A DNA stretch of 41,249 bases from Prolixibacteraceae bacterium (GTDB taxonomy: Bacteria > Bacteroidota > Bacteroidia > Bacteroidales > Prolixibacteraceae). Every line of letters starts with the position of its first letter. Position 1 is the first letter of the stretch. Under the pieces are notes generated by a model. The model saw only the letters and a program-made list of their open reading frames with translations. It did not search any database and had not been told where the DNA came from. This document shows positions 9,487 to 17,925 of this stretch, in pieces. A program made the translations under genes and the position numbers. The stretch is taken from contig JAQICD010000253.1 in NCBI GenBank assembly GCA_027858715.1, positions 1 through 41,249 on the forward strand. Reading direction: 5' to 3'.

Positions 9487-9521
9487 AACGGCTGCAATGA
9501 TTATTATTGTAGCCGTTTTTT
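9487..9521 (+). terminator. Rho-independent terminator after pepF
   Basis: A 12-bp stem with one G-T pair (AACGGCTGCAAT / ATTGTAGCCGTT) and a 7-base loop, followed by a T tract. It lies 22 bases after the pepF stop. Confidence 0.85.
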
Positions 9522-9610
9522 CTATTCCGCACTTCTTTTTGCACGTTCCCTTTTTCAAAAAAGAATAATTCGTATTTTCGCAGTGTCAAATCTTAACTAA
9601 AACAGAGAAT

Positions 9611-9805
9611 ATGGCAACAAAAAAGAAGAGCTCTGCCTTTTGGTGGGGGCTTATACTGGGTCTCATAATTGGTGCGGGTGGCGTTTACTACTACCACAAT
9701 TATTACAACAAATCGGATTTTGAAAAAGAAGCCCGTAAAATTGAAAAAAAGGCTAAAAAGGAAATCGACAAGGCCGGAGACAACGTAAAAAAACTATTTG
9801 ATTAA
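9611..9805 (+). CDS. Small single-helix membrane protein (YtxH-like character)
   Basis: A 64-aa protein. A lysine-rich start (MATKKKSS) leads into one membrane helix at about 10-28 (WWGLILGLIIGAGGVYYYH), followed by a charged helical tail rich in K and E (about 34-64) that may form a coiled coil. The layout recalls YtxH-like stress-associated membrane proteins, but there is no diagnostic motif, so the function is unknown. The stop is 5 bases before metF, so the two are an operon. A promoter-like TATTTTCG lies at 9573-9580. Confidence 0.7.
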   Translation: MATKKKSSAFWWGLILGLIIGAGGVYYYHNYYNKSDFEKEARKIEKKAKKEIDKAGDNVKKLFD

Positions 9806-9810
9806 ACAAG

Positions 9811-10764
9811 ATGAAGATAAGCGATATCATAAACAATTCTGATAAAACACTTTTTTCGTTTGAACTTTTACCGCCGTTAAAAGGAAGCGATGGTTCAAAA
9901 TTGTACAACACCATTGAGCAATTGCTCGAATTCGACCCAAAGTACATCAACTTAACCACTCATCGCGATGAGTACGAATTCAGGCAACGCCCCGACGGGC
10001 TTCTCGAAAAGAAAGTTGTACGTAAACGCCCTGGAACAGTGGCCATTGCCGCTTCGATACAGCACAAATACGGAATTCCGGTTGTGCCGCATATCCTCTG
10101 TGGTGGTTTCACACGCAGCGAAACAGAGCATGTACTTATCGACTTACACTTTCTGGGCATTGAAAATGTGCTGGCTCTTCGTGGCGACGGACTAAAAAGC
10201 GAACCCACTTTTAAGCCCGAAGCTGATGGAAATACACATGCATCAGAGCTGGTGGAACAAATTATAGGACTACGCAACGGCAAGTATCTCGACTCAGATT
10301 TGAAAAATAAAGCCCCACTCGATTTCTGTATCGGGGTGGCCGGTTATCCCGAAAAACATTTTGAAGCGCCAAACCTCGAAACCGACCTCGAATATTTAAA
10401 AATGAAAGTAGATGCCGGAGCCGATTACATTGTCACGCAAATGCTTTTCGACAACCAAAAATATTATCAGTTTGTTGAAAAATGCCGCAATGCCGGAATT
10501 AACGTCCCAATTATTCCCGGAATAAAACCCATTGCTGTTAAAAATCAGCTAACCGTTCTGCCTAAAATTTTCAGCATCGATTTACCCGATGAGCTGGCAA
10601 AAGCTTTGGCAAAATGTAAGAATAACGACGAAGCCAAAAAGGTTGGAACAGAGTGGGCCATTTACCAGGCCAAAGATTTGGTAAAAAACGGAGCACCCAG
10701 TTTACATGTTTACACTTATGGGTTAACCGACAACGTCAAAGAAATAATGGAGGCCGTATTTTAA
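9811..10764 (+). CDS. metF: Methylenetetrahydrofolate reductase
   Basis: A 317-aa TIM-barrel flavoenzyme that reduces 5,10-methylene-THF to 5-methyl-THF for methionine synthesis. Recognisable parts are SFELLPP near the N-terminus with its catalytic glutamate, YINLTTHRD, PHILCGGFTRSE, NVLALRGD (flavin-contacting loop) and DYIVTQMLFD. The length is close to the usual 290-320 aa. It follows the small membrane protein gene by 5 bases and ends before a bidirectional terminator. No methionine synthase gene is in the window. Confidence 0.93.
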   Translation: MKISDIINNSDKTLFSFELLPPLKGSDGSKLYNTIEQLLEFDPKYINLTTHRDEYEFRQRPDGLLEKKVVRKRPGTVAIAASIQHKYGIPVVPHILCGGFTRSETEHVLIDLHFLGIENVLALRGDGLKSEPTFKPEADGNTHASELVEQIIGLRNGKYLDSDLKNKAPLDFCIGVAGYPEKHFEAPNLETDLEYLKMKVDAGADYIVTQMLFDNQKYYQFVEKCRNAGINVPIIPGIKPIAVKNQLTVLPKIFSIDLPDELAKALAKCKNNDEAKKVGTEWAIYQAKDLVKNGAPSLHVYTYGLTDNVKEIMEAVF

Positions 10765-10788
10765 GACCATTTATATGATAACATCTTT

Positions 10789-10814
10789 AAGGGCAGCCAA
10801 TTGGTTGCCCTTTT
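10789..10814. terminator. Bidirectional terminator between metF and the hemolysin III gene
   Basis: A 10-bp stem with one G-T pair (AAGGGCAGCC / GGTTGCCCTT) around AATT, with T on the right and A on the left. It lies between two convergent genes and can end both transcripts. Confidence 0.8.
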
Positions 10815-10831
10815 AGTTTTCTGCGACAATT

Positions 10832-11479
10832 TTATATCATAAACCAGAAACCGAAAGCGTGACAAAAAGTACCACCCAGAATAAACAAGTGAAAAACGCC
10901 GTGCATATAAGGTTTCGAACGCCACATATAAAAAAATGGTGCAAGGGTATAGCTTATGCAACCGGCAAGTAAAAACCACAAGGTTACTTCAGGCGTATTT
11001 CGGATAATAGGTACAATTGCAACTATTATTGTCCAGCCCATAGCCATGTACAAAATGGTTGACAACAGACGGTGTTTCGAGCTGTAAAACCACACCTTAA
11101 AAACAACACCGGCGATAGCCATTGCCCAAATAATACCGAAAATAGTCCAGCCCCATACTCCTCGTAAAGTGGTGAATGTTAAAGGCGTATAAGTTGCTGC
11201 TATCAAGATATAAATGGCCGAGTGATCGATTTTATTGAGCTTGTATTTTAATCGCGGATTGTAGGCACCATGAAATAATGTTGATGAAGTGTAAAGCAGT
11301 ATCATTCCAACTCCGAATATGGCATACGATACAACATGCCATGCTGTACCATTAAGAACTGCCCTAACTATTAGCAAAACCGTTGCAGCTATAGCTAAAC
11401 CAATTCCTACGCCATGGGTAATGCTGTTAAATATTTCGTCGCCTTTTGTTCGGCGTTTTAGAATTGATTTTGCATTCAC
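10832..11479 (-). CDS. Hemolysin III / TrhA family membrane protein
   Basis: A seven-helix integral membrane protein of the HlyIII (TrhA/PAQR-like) family. Family marks are the histidine/glutamate start (GDEIFNSITHGVGI), SSTLFHGAYN, KIDHSAIYILIAATYTP, and the C-terminal HGVFHLFILGGTFCHAFGFWF. The GTG at 11479 is chosen (215 aa, normal family length). Longer reading frames to 11560 have no ATG and would overlap the FkbM gene. It lies 19 bases after that gene, in the same minus-strand operon. The family name is historical; toxicity should not be assumed, and homologues affect membrane energetics. Confidence 0.85.
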   Translation of the reverse strand: MNAKSILKRRTKGDEIFNSITHGVGIGLAIAATVLLIVRAVLNGTAWHVVSYAIFGVGMILLYTSSTLFHGAYNPRLKYKLNKIDHSAIYILIAATYTPLTFTTLRGVWGWTIFGIIWAMAIAGVVFKVWFYSSKHRLLSTILYMAMGWTIIVAIVPIIRNTPEVTLWFLLAGCISYTLAPFFYMWRSKPYMHGVFHLFILGGTFCHAFGFWFMI

Positions 11480-11498
11480 TTTATTTCGTTTTTGTGAA

Positions 11499-12359
11499 TC
11501 ATCCTTCGAGATAATTCCAGTCTCTAATGGGTTCAAATTGCTTGTACCCTTCAGCAACACTTGGGTGTTTTAGTACTGATTCTACCGACACTTCTGGTAT
11601 TTCATTTTCAGCCAAACCATTTTTCACAAAAATAAAATTGAATCCAAGTTCATTTGCACCTACCAGACGATAACCCTTTTTATTTGCCAGCTTATTCATA
11701 GCAACAGGCGAAGCTCCGTGATACACAGGATGTTTCCCCGGGAAAGAATAATTTGCATCATAAGGAACCACAATGTTTTCCAATCCAAACTCATTATGCG
11801 TTTCAATAATAACTACTTGTGGTTCAATTTTCGTTATGGCATCCCATACCCAATAATCGTTACCATCAATATCAATCGATAACAAACCCACCTCACCAGT
11901 AAAATGATTTTCTTCAAGAATTTGATTAATATTTTCGCAAGTTACTTTTTCGCAAACAAATTTCGGTTTATAATACCAGGAATGTGGGTATTTATTAAAA
12001 AAGCGCATTCCTCTTTTAATACTGGCAGTATTACCATCTACAAACAACCCCCTCCATCCGAAATTGAAATACAAATTAGCACTGTTGCTGTTTACTCCAT
12101 CGTCAGATCCTATTTCCACAAAAACTTTGTTATTCATTCCCAAAACCGAAAAAATAAAAAGTAATTTACCATCTTCTTCAAACTGTGAAAACACTCGAAA
12201 GCCTGTTTCTGTAACTGATGGAAGTTGATTTTTTCTGAGCTGTTCGCGATAATAATTAAACAACTGACGTTGTCCAATCTGAACCGATGGCGAAAACCGA
12301 TTTCTTACTTTTGTTATAAGAAATTTGTCTTTAAAGAAATTTTTAATCCATTGTCTCAT
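11499..12359 (-). CDS. FkbM-like SAM-dependent methyltransferase
   Basis: A 286-aa soluble protein. FVEIGSDDGVNSNSANLYF (about 79-97) has the form of a SAM-binding motif I, with WRGLFVDGN after it. LLSIDIDGNDYWVWDAI (about 160-176) matches the second conserved block of FkbM-type methyltransferases. The C-terminal part (HGASPVAMNKLANKKGYRLVGANELGFNFIFV) also fits that fold. It lies between an S41 protease gene (24 bases upstream) and the hemolysin III gene. There is no surrounding sugar or polysaccharide cluster, so the substrate cannot be guessed. Confidence 0.7.
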   Translation of the reverse strand: MRQWIKNFFKDKFLITKVRNRFSPSVQIGQRQLFNYYREQLRKNQLPSVTETGFRVFSQFEEDGKLLFIFSVLGMNNKVFVEIGSDDGVNSNSANLYFNFGWRGLFVDGNTASIKRGMRFFNKYPHSWYYKPKFVCEKVTCENINQILEENHFTGEVGLLSIDIDGNDYWVWDAITKIEPQVVIIETHNEFGLENIVVPYDANYSFPGKHPVYHGASPVAMNKLANKKGYRLVGANELGFNFIFVKNGLAENEIPEVSVESVLKHPSVAEGYKQFEPIRDWNYLEG

Positions 12360-12383
12360 TATAGTGTTTGTATTGACCTTTAC

Positions 12384-14039
12384 TCAATTCAGTATTTTTG
12401 TGTCCACTTTTGTTAGGGCTGCAACTTTTTCAGGTTGCCAGTCTTGTTGCAAAAGTTTAATAGTTTTCTCAACCGTTTTATCAATTTCGAAGTAGATCTG
12501 ATAAAACCCGCTATCGCCAAAAATGTTTCGTCCGATGTAAGCAAAAAGCTGCGTTTTCAGAAGTTCCCGCGCCTCGTTGAGTTCCTTTCTTGTATAACTG
12601 ATATTTTTCTCTTTTATATGCGATAAGAACTCACCAAATACGTTTTCCGACTCAAGATATTGCACCAGCTGCTTAGAATTATCGAATTTATTTAACTTGC
12701 TCCTGTTTTTGTCTGAATAATCAAAAGCAAAGCGATAAACTAAATTTTTTGAAGCCACAGCCGAAAAGAAATTATTTATGCCTGTAGTATCAACAGGTAC
12801 AAAGAAATCGGGCATAATTCCCCCTCCACCAAATACAATTCGTCCACCTACCGTTTTATATCTAAGCGAATCGTTAAACTGGATGCTATCGACCACACTC
12901 AGCTCATCATGCTCAACTCTTCGCTGAAAATCTTTATAATAATCGTCTTTCCCATTATCGTATGGTTTTTGAATACTACGCCCGCTAGGTGTGTAAAAAC
13001 GAGCCACTGTAAGTCTTAATGCACTTCCGTCGAAAAAGGGAATTTGTTCCTGCACCAGACCTTTACCAAATGAACGACGTCCTACAACTATTCCACGATC
13101 GTTATCCTGAATGGCACCAGCAAATATTTCACTAGCCGATGCTGAAAATTCATCAATCAACACAGCAACATCCTTATCTGTCCAGACACCTCTTGCTGTT
13201 GAGTAAAAGTTATTTCGTGACCTCGATTTTCCTTCGGTGTAAACAATCAAGCGGTTTTCGGGCAGAAACTCATCAACCATTTGAATAACGGTTTGCAACG
13301 AGCCACCAGCATTTCCCCTAAGGTCAATTATCAATTTTCCAGCTCCTTGTTGAGCCAGACTAGCAAGGGCTTCCATGAATTCGGCATAAGTGCTTTCGGC
13401 AAAGCGGTTCACCTTTATCATTCCAATATTATCGGTAATCATGAACGTTGCGTCGATACTGTAAAGAGGTATCTCACCACGTTCAATTTCAAATTCCAAC
13501 AAGTTTTTGTAGCCTGGGCGGTAAACCGAAATATTTACAATCGTGCCCTTTTTTCCACGCAACATCGAAACAATGCTGTCGCTTTTTATTCCTTGCCCGG
13601 CAATATCACGGCCTTCAACTTTAACAATACGATCGCCCGATAGAATGCCAAGTTTTTGCGAGGGACCGCCTGAAACGACATCAACAATCATAACAGTATC
13701 AGCCTCCATTACAAATTGCACCCCTATACCGGAGAAGTTGCCGCGCATTTCTTCACTAACAGCCTGCATATCACTTGCACTGATATATGTAGAATGCGGG
13801 TCGAGCGATTCGAGCATTTCGGGAATAACCTCCTCAATTATGTGGCCTTTATTAATGCTATCGACATAATCGCGTTCAATTAACCTGAGCATTAACGACA
13901 GTTTGTCAGGTTGAAAAAGCCCTGAAGGCATCCTTGGTGATTGAGCATTTTTGGAGTTCAGATTTAACCCGATCCAAATGCCTCCGGCAATAGCAATTGC
14001 CAATATAGTTGGATATAATATTCTAATTTTATTATTCAT
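12384..14039 (-). CDS. C-terminal processing protease, S41 family
   Basis: A 551-aa carboxyl-terminal processing peptidase. An N-terminal membrane anchor (about 8-26) is followed by a PDZ domain at about 100-185 (GIGVQFV, GILSGDRIVKVEG) and the S41 catalytic core at about 195-350. The core holds LIIDLRGNAGGSL, and the Ser/Lys dyad is S301 in FSASASEIFAGA and K326 in SFGKGLVQ. The Ser-Lys spacing of 25 equals that of E. coli Prc. It acts in the periplasm on C-termini of exported proteins. It is the first gene of a minus-strand operon with the FkbM-like and hemolysin III genes. Confidence 0.92.
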   Translation of the reverse strand: MNNKIRILYPTILAIAIAGGIWIGLNLNSKNAQSPRMPSGLFQPDKLSLMLRLIERDYVDSINKGHIIEEVIPEMLESLDPHSTYISASDMQAVSEEMRGNFSGIGVQFVMEADTVMIVDVVSGGPSQKLGILSGDRIVKVEGRDIAGQGIKSDSIVSMLRGKKGTIVNISVYRPGYKNLLEFEIERGEIPLYSIDATFMITDNIGMIKVNRFAESTYAEFMEALASLAQQGAGKLIIDLRGNAGGSLQTVIQMVDEFLPENRLIVYTEGKSRSRNNFYSTARGVWTDKDVAVLIDEFSASASEIFAGAIQDNDRGIVVGRRSFGKGLVQEQIPFFDGSALRLTVARFYTPSGRSIQKPYDNGKDDYYKDFQRRVEHDELSVVDSIQFNDSLRYKTVGGRIVFGGGGIMPDFFVPVDTTGINNFFSAVASKNLVYRFAFDYSDKNRSKLNKFDNSKQLVQYLESENVFGEFLSHIKEKNISYTRKELNEARELLKTQLFAYIGRNIFGDSGFYQIYFEIDKTVEKTIKLLQQDWQPEKVAALTKVDTKILN

Positions 14040-14113
14040 TGTGCTATATAAGTTTAATTTTAACCCATTAGATTAACATGAGGATACCCAAATGGCATGC
14101 AAAACACAAAGCT

Positions 14114-14150
14114 AAAAAAAAGTCCGGTTTTTTTAATTACCGGACTTTTT
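14114..14150 (-). terminator. Terminator after the receiver gene
   Basis: A perfect 12-bp stem (AAAAAGTCCGGT pairing with ACCGGACTTTTT) with a 10-base loop and T runs on both sides. On the minus strand it follows the response regulator (stop at 174-type position 14175) by 25 bases and separates it from the S41 protease gene. Confidence 0.85.
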
Positions 14151-14174
14151 GATATAGTTTAAACCAATTGGTTT

Positions 14175-14546
14175 TTATAAAAATTTGTTTACCGCATCAA
14201 GCAGATCCTTCGATCGAATGGGTTTAGCCAGATAATCGTCACATCCTGCTTCAATGGCCTTTGTGCGATCGTCGGACATGGCAAATGCAGTTTGCGCAAT
14301 GACCGGCATTTCGGGATATATATTTTTTATTTCTCGGGTTGCATCATAGCCATTCATTTCAGGCATTTGCAAGTCCATCAGTATAAGATTAGTTTCGGGA
14401 TGTTCTTTCGCAAAATTAACCGCTTCAACCCCGTTTTTAACCCATTCAACCTGAGCATTGATTTTGGTTAGTACAGCGTTGAGATACAAATAGTTTGATT
14501 CAACGTCTTCCACTATTAAAATTAATGGTTTGTTATTGTCGCTCAT
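14175..14546 (-). CDS. Single-domain response regulator (CheY-like receiver)
   Basis: A 123-aa stand-alone receiver domain with acidic residues E13/D14, phospho-acceptor D58 (LILMDLQMPEMNGYD) and K108 (DDYLAKPI). There is no output domain. Its sequence type (PEMNGYDATREI, EAGCDDYLAKP) is that of receivers paired with hybrid-class kinases. It follows the PAS kinase gene by 51 bases and probably takes phosphate from it, passing the signal by protein contact or relay. Confidence 0.9.
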   Translation of the reverse strand: MSDNNKPLILIVEDVESNYLYLNAVLTKINAQVEWVKNGVEAVNFAKEHPETNLILMDLQMPEMNGYDATREIKNIYPEMPVIAQTAFAMSDDRTKAIEAGCDDYLAKPIRSKDLLDAVNKFL

Positions 14547-14597
14547 ATCATTAAATTTTAGTCAGTATGGTACAAAAAAATAGTATTTCTACTTTAG

Positions 14598-16277
14598 TTA
14601 AAGCTCTATTGAAAAAGTTGAACCCTTCCCGGATTCCGAATCAACCAATATTTTTCCTTTCATTAACTTAATCAAACCTTTAGATATAGTAAGGCCAATT
14701 CCTGTACCTCCGTATAATCGGTTTTTATCGTTGTTTACCTTTGCAAAACGTTCGAAAATTACTTTCTGCTTATTTTTAGGTATTCCTACGCCCGTATCTT
14801 TTACAAATATATTAATCTTTTCATTACTAACATTGTAACCAATGCATATTTCTCCCTGATCGGTAAACTTAATTGCATTTGATATTAAATGGTTCATAAC
14901 CTGCCCCAGTCTGTGCCTGTCAGATTTTATCCGTATTTGCGGATTATCAGGTATTTGACGGGTAAGTTTAATCATTTCATGCTTCTCCTCTGTTCTCAAT
15001 AATTTTTCGGAATGTTCAAAAACTGAATTAAACAGTTGTTCAAAATTGAATTCGCTCAAGCTAACCGACATCTGATCAGTTTCGAGTTTCGAAAAATCGA
15101 CAATCGAATCAATTAAAGTCATCAATGAGTTTCCGTTACTTTGAATAACATCGATAAAAGAGGTTCGATCATCCTCTGTTAATCCCTCTTCGCGTAACAT
15201 ATTTGTAAAGCCGATAATAGCATTCATTGGAGTACGAATTTCGTGACTCATATTTGCCAGAAACAACGATTTGAGGTTATCGGCTTCAACGGCTTTATCC
15301 TTCGCTTTTATAATCTCATCGCGGGTTTTAGCTACCTGCGTAATATCCTCAACGATACCTTCAATTGAAATGTCTTCAAATCCTTCTTCGAGAAGAGCAA
15401 GCGTTAAGTTGGCAATAAATTTATCCCCGTTTTTACGGCGAAGCATTATCTCAGTGTTTACCTCTTTGGTTTCGAGTACGGTGTCAATTATCAAACCACC
15501 AATTTCAGGGTCATGCAATAAGTCGTATTTGGTGGTATTGCTCAGATCATCATCTTCGGCATATCCAAACATTTTTCTGAAACGATAGTTGCATTCAACC
15601 ACTCTCATTTCTTTATCGAGCCTGAAAATTGCAAGTGGAGCATTTTCGAATAGAGCCTTAAATTTTGACTGATGTTCGAGCATTGTAACTTCAGTCATTT
15701 TAAGGTCGGTAATGTCGCGTGTAACTCCAACTGTACCCATGCATTTACCATTAGTTCCTTTAAGGGGAATTTTGGTATCTGTCATGTATCGTACTTCGCC
15801 GTTTACTATGTGTTTATGTACCTGATTTATAACCGGCTTGCCAGTTCTTATAATTTCCTGTTCTACTTCATAAGCATCTCTGGCATGTTCAAAAAAATCG
15901 AAATCTGTTTTCCCGACAACATCTTCTGGTTTGTCGATCCCCAAAAGCCTTGCCTGGGCTTTATTAACCCGTATAAAACGGCTCTCAAGATCTTTGAAGT
16001 AAATTGTGTCGGGTATGTTATCTATTAACGACGACATCATATTTCGCTCCTGTAATATGTGTCGCTGTCTTTTCCCTCTAAAAAAGAAAGTAGCTATAAC
16101 AAACAATACAAGGATTGATATAATAATCCCAATAAACAACCATAAGCTCATTACAACTTCGTTGTTTAGTTTGCTAATATGGAACATATTTTCAGATGAA
16201 ATATTACACATGCGAATTAACTCTACCAACGGCTCCCCTAAGTTAGTATTTCTCAATCCCAATAATTTAAAAAACAT
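14598..16277 (-). CDS. Membrane PAS-PAS sensor histidine kinase
   Basis: A 559-aa kinase with a membrane helix at about 44-66. PAS domain 1 covers about 80-190 (IPDTIYFKDLESRFIRVNKA), ending in a PAC-like stretch (GTVGVTRDITD). PAS 2 covers about 203-315, followed by HisKA with H345 in FLANMSHEIRTPMNAIIGF. The HATPase_c domain has the N box (LISNAIKFTD), DTGVGIPKN and YGGTGIGLTISKGL. All key residues are present. There is no fused receiver; a separate receiver gene lies just downstream. The input signal is unknown. The first 42 residues are short for a periplasmic sensor. Confidence 0.9.
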   Translation of the reverse strand: MFFKLLGLRNTNLGEPLVELIRMCNISSENMFHISKLNNEVVMSLWLFIGIIISILVLFVIATFFFRGKRQRHILQERNMMSSLIDNIPDTIYFKDLESRFIRVNKAQARLLGIDKPEDVVGKTDFDFFEHARDAYEVEQEIIRTGKPVINQVHKHIVNGEVRYMTDTKIPLKGTNGKCMGTVGVTRDITDLKMTEVTMLEHQSKFKALFENAPLAIFRLDKEMRVVECNYRFRKMFGYAEDDDLSNTTKYDLLHDPEIGGLIIDTVLETKEVNTEIMLRRKNGDKFIANLTLALLEEGFEDISIEGIVEDITQVAKTRDEIIKAKDKAVEADNLKSLFLANMSHEIRTPMNAIIGFTNMLREEGLTEDDRTSFIDVIQSNGNSLMTLIDSIVDFSKLETDQMSVSLSEFNFEQLFNSVFEHSEKLLRTEEKHEMIKLTRQIPDNPQIRIKSDRHRLGQVMNHLISNAIKFTDQGEICIGYNVSNEKINIFVKDTGVGIPKNKQKVIFERFAKVNNDKNRLYGGTGIGLTISKGLIKLMKGKILVDSESGKGSTFSIEL

Positions 16278-16409
16278 TTGCTGTAGAATTTTTAAATATT
16301 TTTCAAAATAAATAAAAACTTTAGAACAAAAGCCCCTTGTGTCGATTTAATTTGATGAATGTAAAAAAAGCTTTGACTAACAGCCATTTTAAAGTGTTTA
16401 CATCAATAA

Positions 16410-16441
16410 TTTTAAAATGGGTCGATTATACCTTAAATTTG
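16410..16441 (+). promoter_or_regulatory. Candidate promoter for rmuC
   Basis: TAAATTTG at 16434-16441 matches the TAnnTTTG -7 element, with a weak TTTA at 16410-16413, 20 bases before it, as a possible -33 element. It lies about 95 bases before the ATG. The rest of the 259-base intergenic region (16278-16536), shared with the divergent kinase, shows nothing recognisable. Confidence 0.4.
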
Positions 16442-16536
16442 CAAGTACGAAAATAAAATATATCCATTGCTCTACTTTGACATAAAGTAAGCAGAACCTT
16501 TTACTGTTTGATAATCTAAAAACATTATATGCAACT

Positions 16537-17871
16537 ATGAACTTTTATATACAAATAATTATTCCTGTTATTAGCGCTACACTTGCCGGAGTAATCGGCT
16601 ATTACATAGCCTCGATAATAAAAAAACGCAGATTTGATTCGCTTGCAAAAAGTTACAACGAGAGGCTAAGCATGTTTGAAAAAGATGAAGTAGCACAAAG
16701 TGAGCGTATAAATTATTTGAAAATGGAATATGTAAAAGCACTTGATGAATTAAAAGAAATACGCAAAAAAAGTGAAGAAATGATGCATGTTAAAGTGCAA
16801 TTTGAAACAGAAAACAAATATTTAAAAGAAAAGATAGAAACTCAGACTACCGATTTTCTGAAACTACAACAACAGGCAGCTGCTGAATTTGAAAACCTGG
16901 CCAATAAAATTCTGAAGAAAAACACCGAAGATTTTTCGGAGGTAAACCGGCAAAAAATTCACGACCTAATTCTACCTTTAAAAGAAAAAATTCAAACTTT
17001 TGAAAAAAAGGTTGAAGAAACCTACGAAAAAGGACTTAAAGATCAGACGGACCTGAGAGCCGAACTAAAAAAATTATACGAACTAAATTACAAAGTCAGC
17101 ACCGAAGCGAATAATCTTACCCGCGCACTCAAAGGCGATGTAAAAAAACAAGGTAATTGGGGCGAAATTGTTCTTGAACGCATTCTTGAACGTTCGGGTC
17201 TAACCGAAGGGAATGAATTTGATAGAGAAAAAGTAACGCAAAATGCCGATGGCAAAACAATACGCCCCGATGTTATTGTAAACCTGCCCGATAAGAAGCA
17301 CATCATTATCGATTCGAAAGTTTCGTTACTGGCTTATGAACGCTATGTGAACGCCGAGGATCTAAAGGAAAAAGATAATTTTATAAAGGAGCATTTAATG
17401 TCGCTGCGCTCACACATTAAAGAGCTCAACAACAAGCACTACAGCAGTTCGCCACAGTTTAATTCACCCGATTTTGTTTTGCTTTTTGTTCCGGTCGAAT
17501 CATCGTTCAGTATTGCGGTGCAGGAAGACCAACAATTATTTGGTTATGCCTGGGACAATAAGGTGGTCATCGTAAGTCCATCAACATTGTTGGCTACCCT
17601 ACGCACCATTGCTTCAATATGGCAACAGGAAAATCAAACCCGAAATGCCATTGAAATTGCCCGCCAGAGCGGAGCTATGTACGACAAGTTTGTTGGTTTT
17701 ATAACAGATATCGAAAAACTGGGGAAAAACATCGACAACCTGCAGAAGAATTACGACGAAGCCAGTAAAAAACTTTACACGGGAACAGGCAATCTTGTTC
17801 GACGTGTTGAAAAACTTCGAGAACTGGGAGCTTCAACCACCAAAGAGATTCCTGAACAATTTAGAGAATAA
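16537..17871 (+). CDS. rmuC: DNA recombination protein RmuC
   Basis: A 444-aa RmuC-family protein: an N-terminal membrane helix (about 3-26), a long coiled coil (about 30-190), then the endonuclease-like domain (about 200-390). The last contains NWGEIVLERILERSGL, PDVIVNLPDKKHIIIDSK with the acidic/lysine residues of the restriction-enzyme fold, and FVPVESSFSIAV. E. coli RmuC limits recombination at inverted repeats; the exact role in Bacteroidota is inferred. It is a single gene, convergent with porE. Confidence 0.92.
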   Translation: MNFYIQIIIPVISATLAGVIGYYIASIIKKRRFDSLAKSYNERLSMFEKDEVAQSERINYLKMEYVKALDELKEIRKKSEEMMHVKVQFETENKYLKEKIETQTTDFLKLQQQAAAEFENLANKILKKNTEDFSEVNRQKIHDLILPLKEKIQTFEKKVEETYEKGLKDQTDLRAELKKLYELNYKVSTEANNLTRALKGDVKKQGNWGEIVLERILERSGLTEGNEFDREKVTQNADGKTIRPDVIVNLPDKKHIIIDSKVSLLAYERYVNAEDLKEKDNFIKEHLMSLRSHIKELNNKHYSSSPQFNSPDFVLLFVPVESSFSIAVQEDQQLFGYAWDNKVVIVSPSTLLATLRTIASIWQQENQTRNAIEIARQSGAMYDKFVGFITDIEKLGKNIDNLQKNYDEASKKLYTGTGNLVRRVEKLRELGASTTKEIPEQFRE

Positions 17872-17925
17872 AAACACAAAAATGTAAACGATTCATCTTT
17901 ATCACGTCGAATACCGGCAACCGTT

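Noticed and set aside
10832-11479. A hemolytic toxin
   Set aside because: The HlyIII name is historical; the protein is a common seven-helix membrane protein.
11480-11560. Longer hemolysin III start (GTG at 11560) overlapping the FkbM gene
   Set aside because: It would add 27 residues absent from the family and overlap the upstream gene by 62 bases; the GTG at 11479 gives the usual length.
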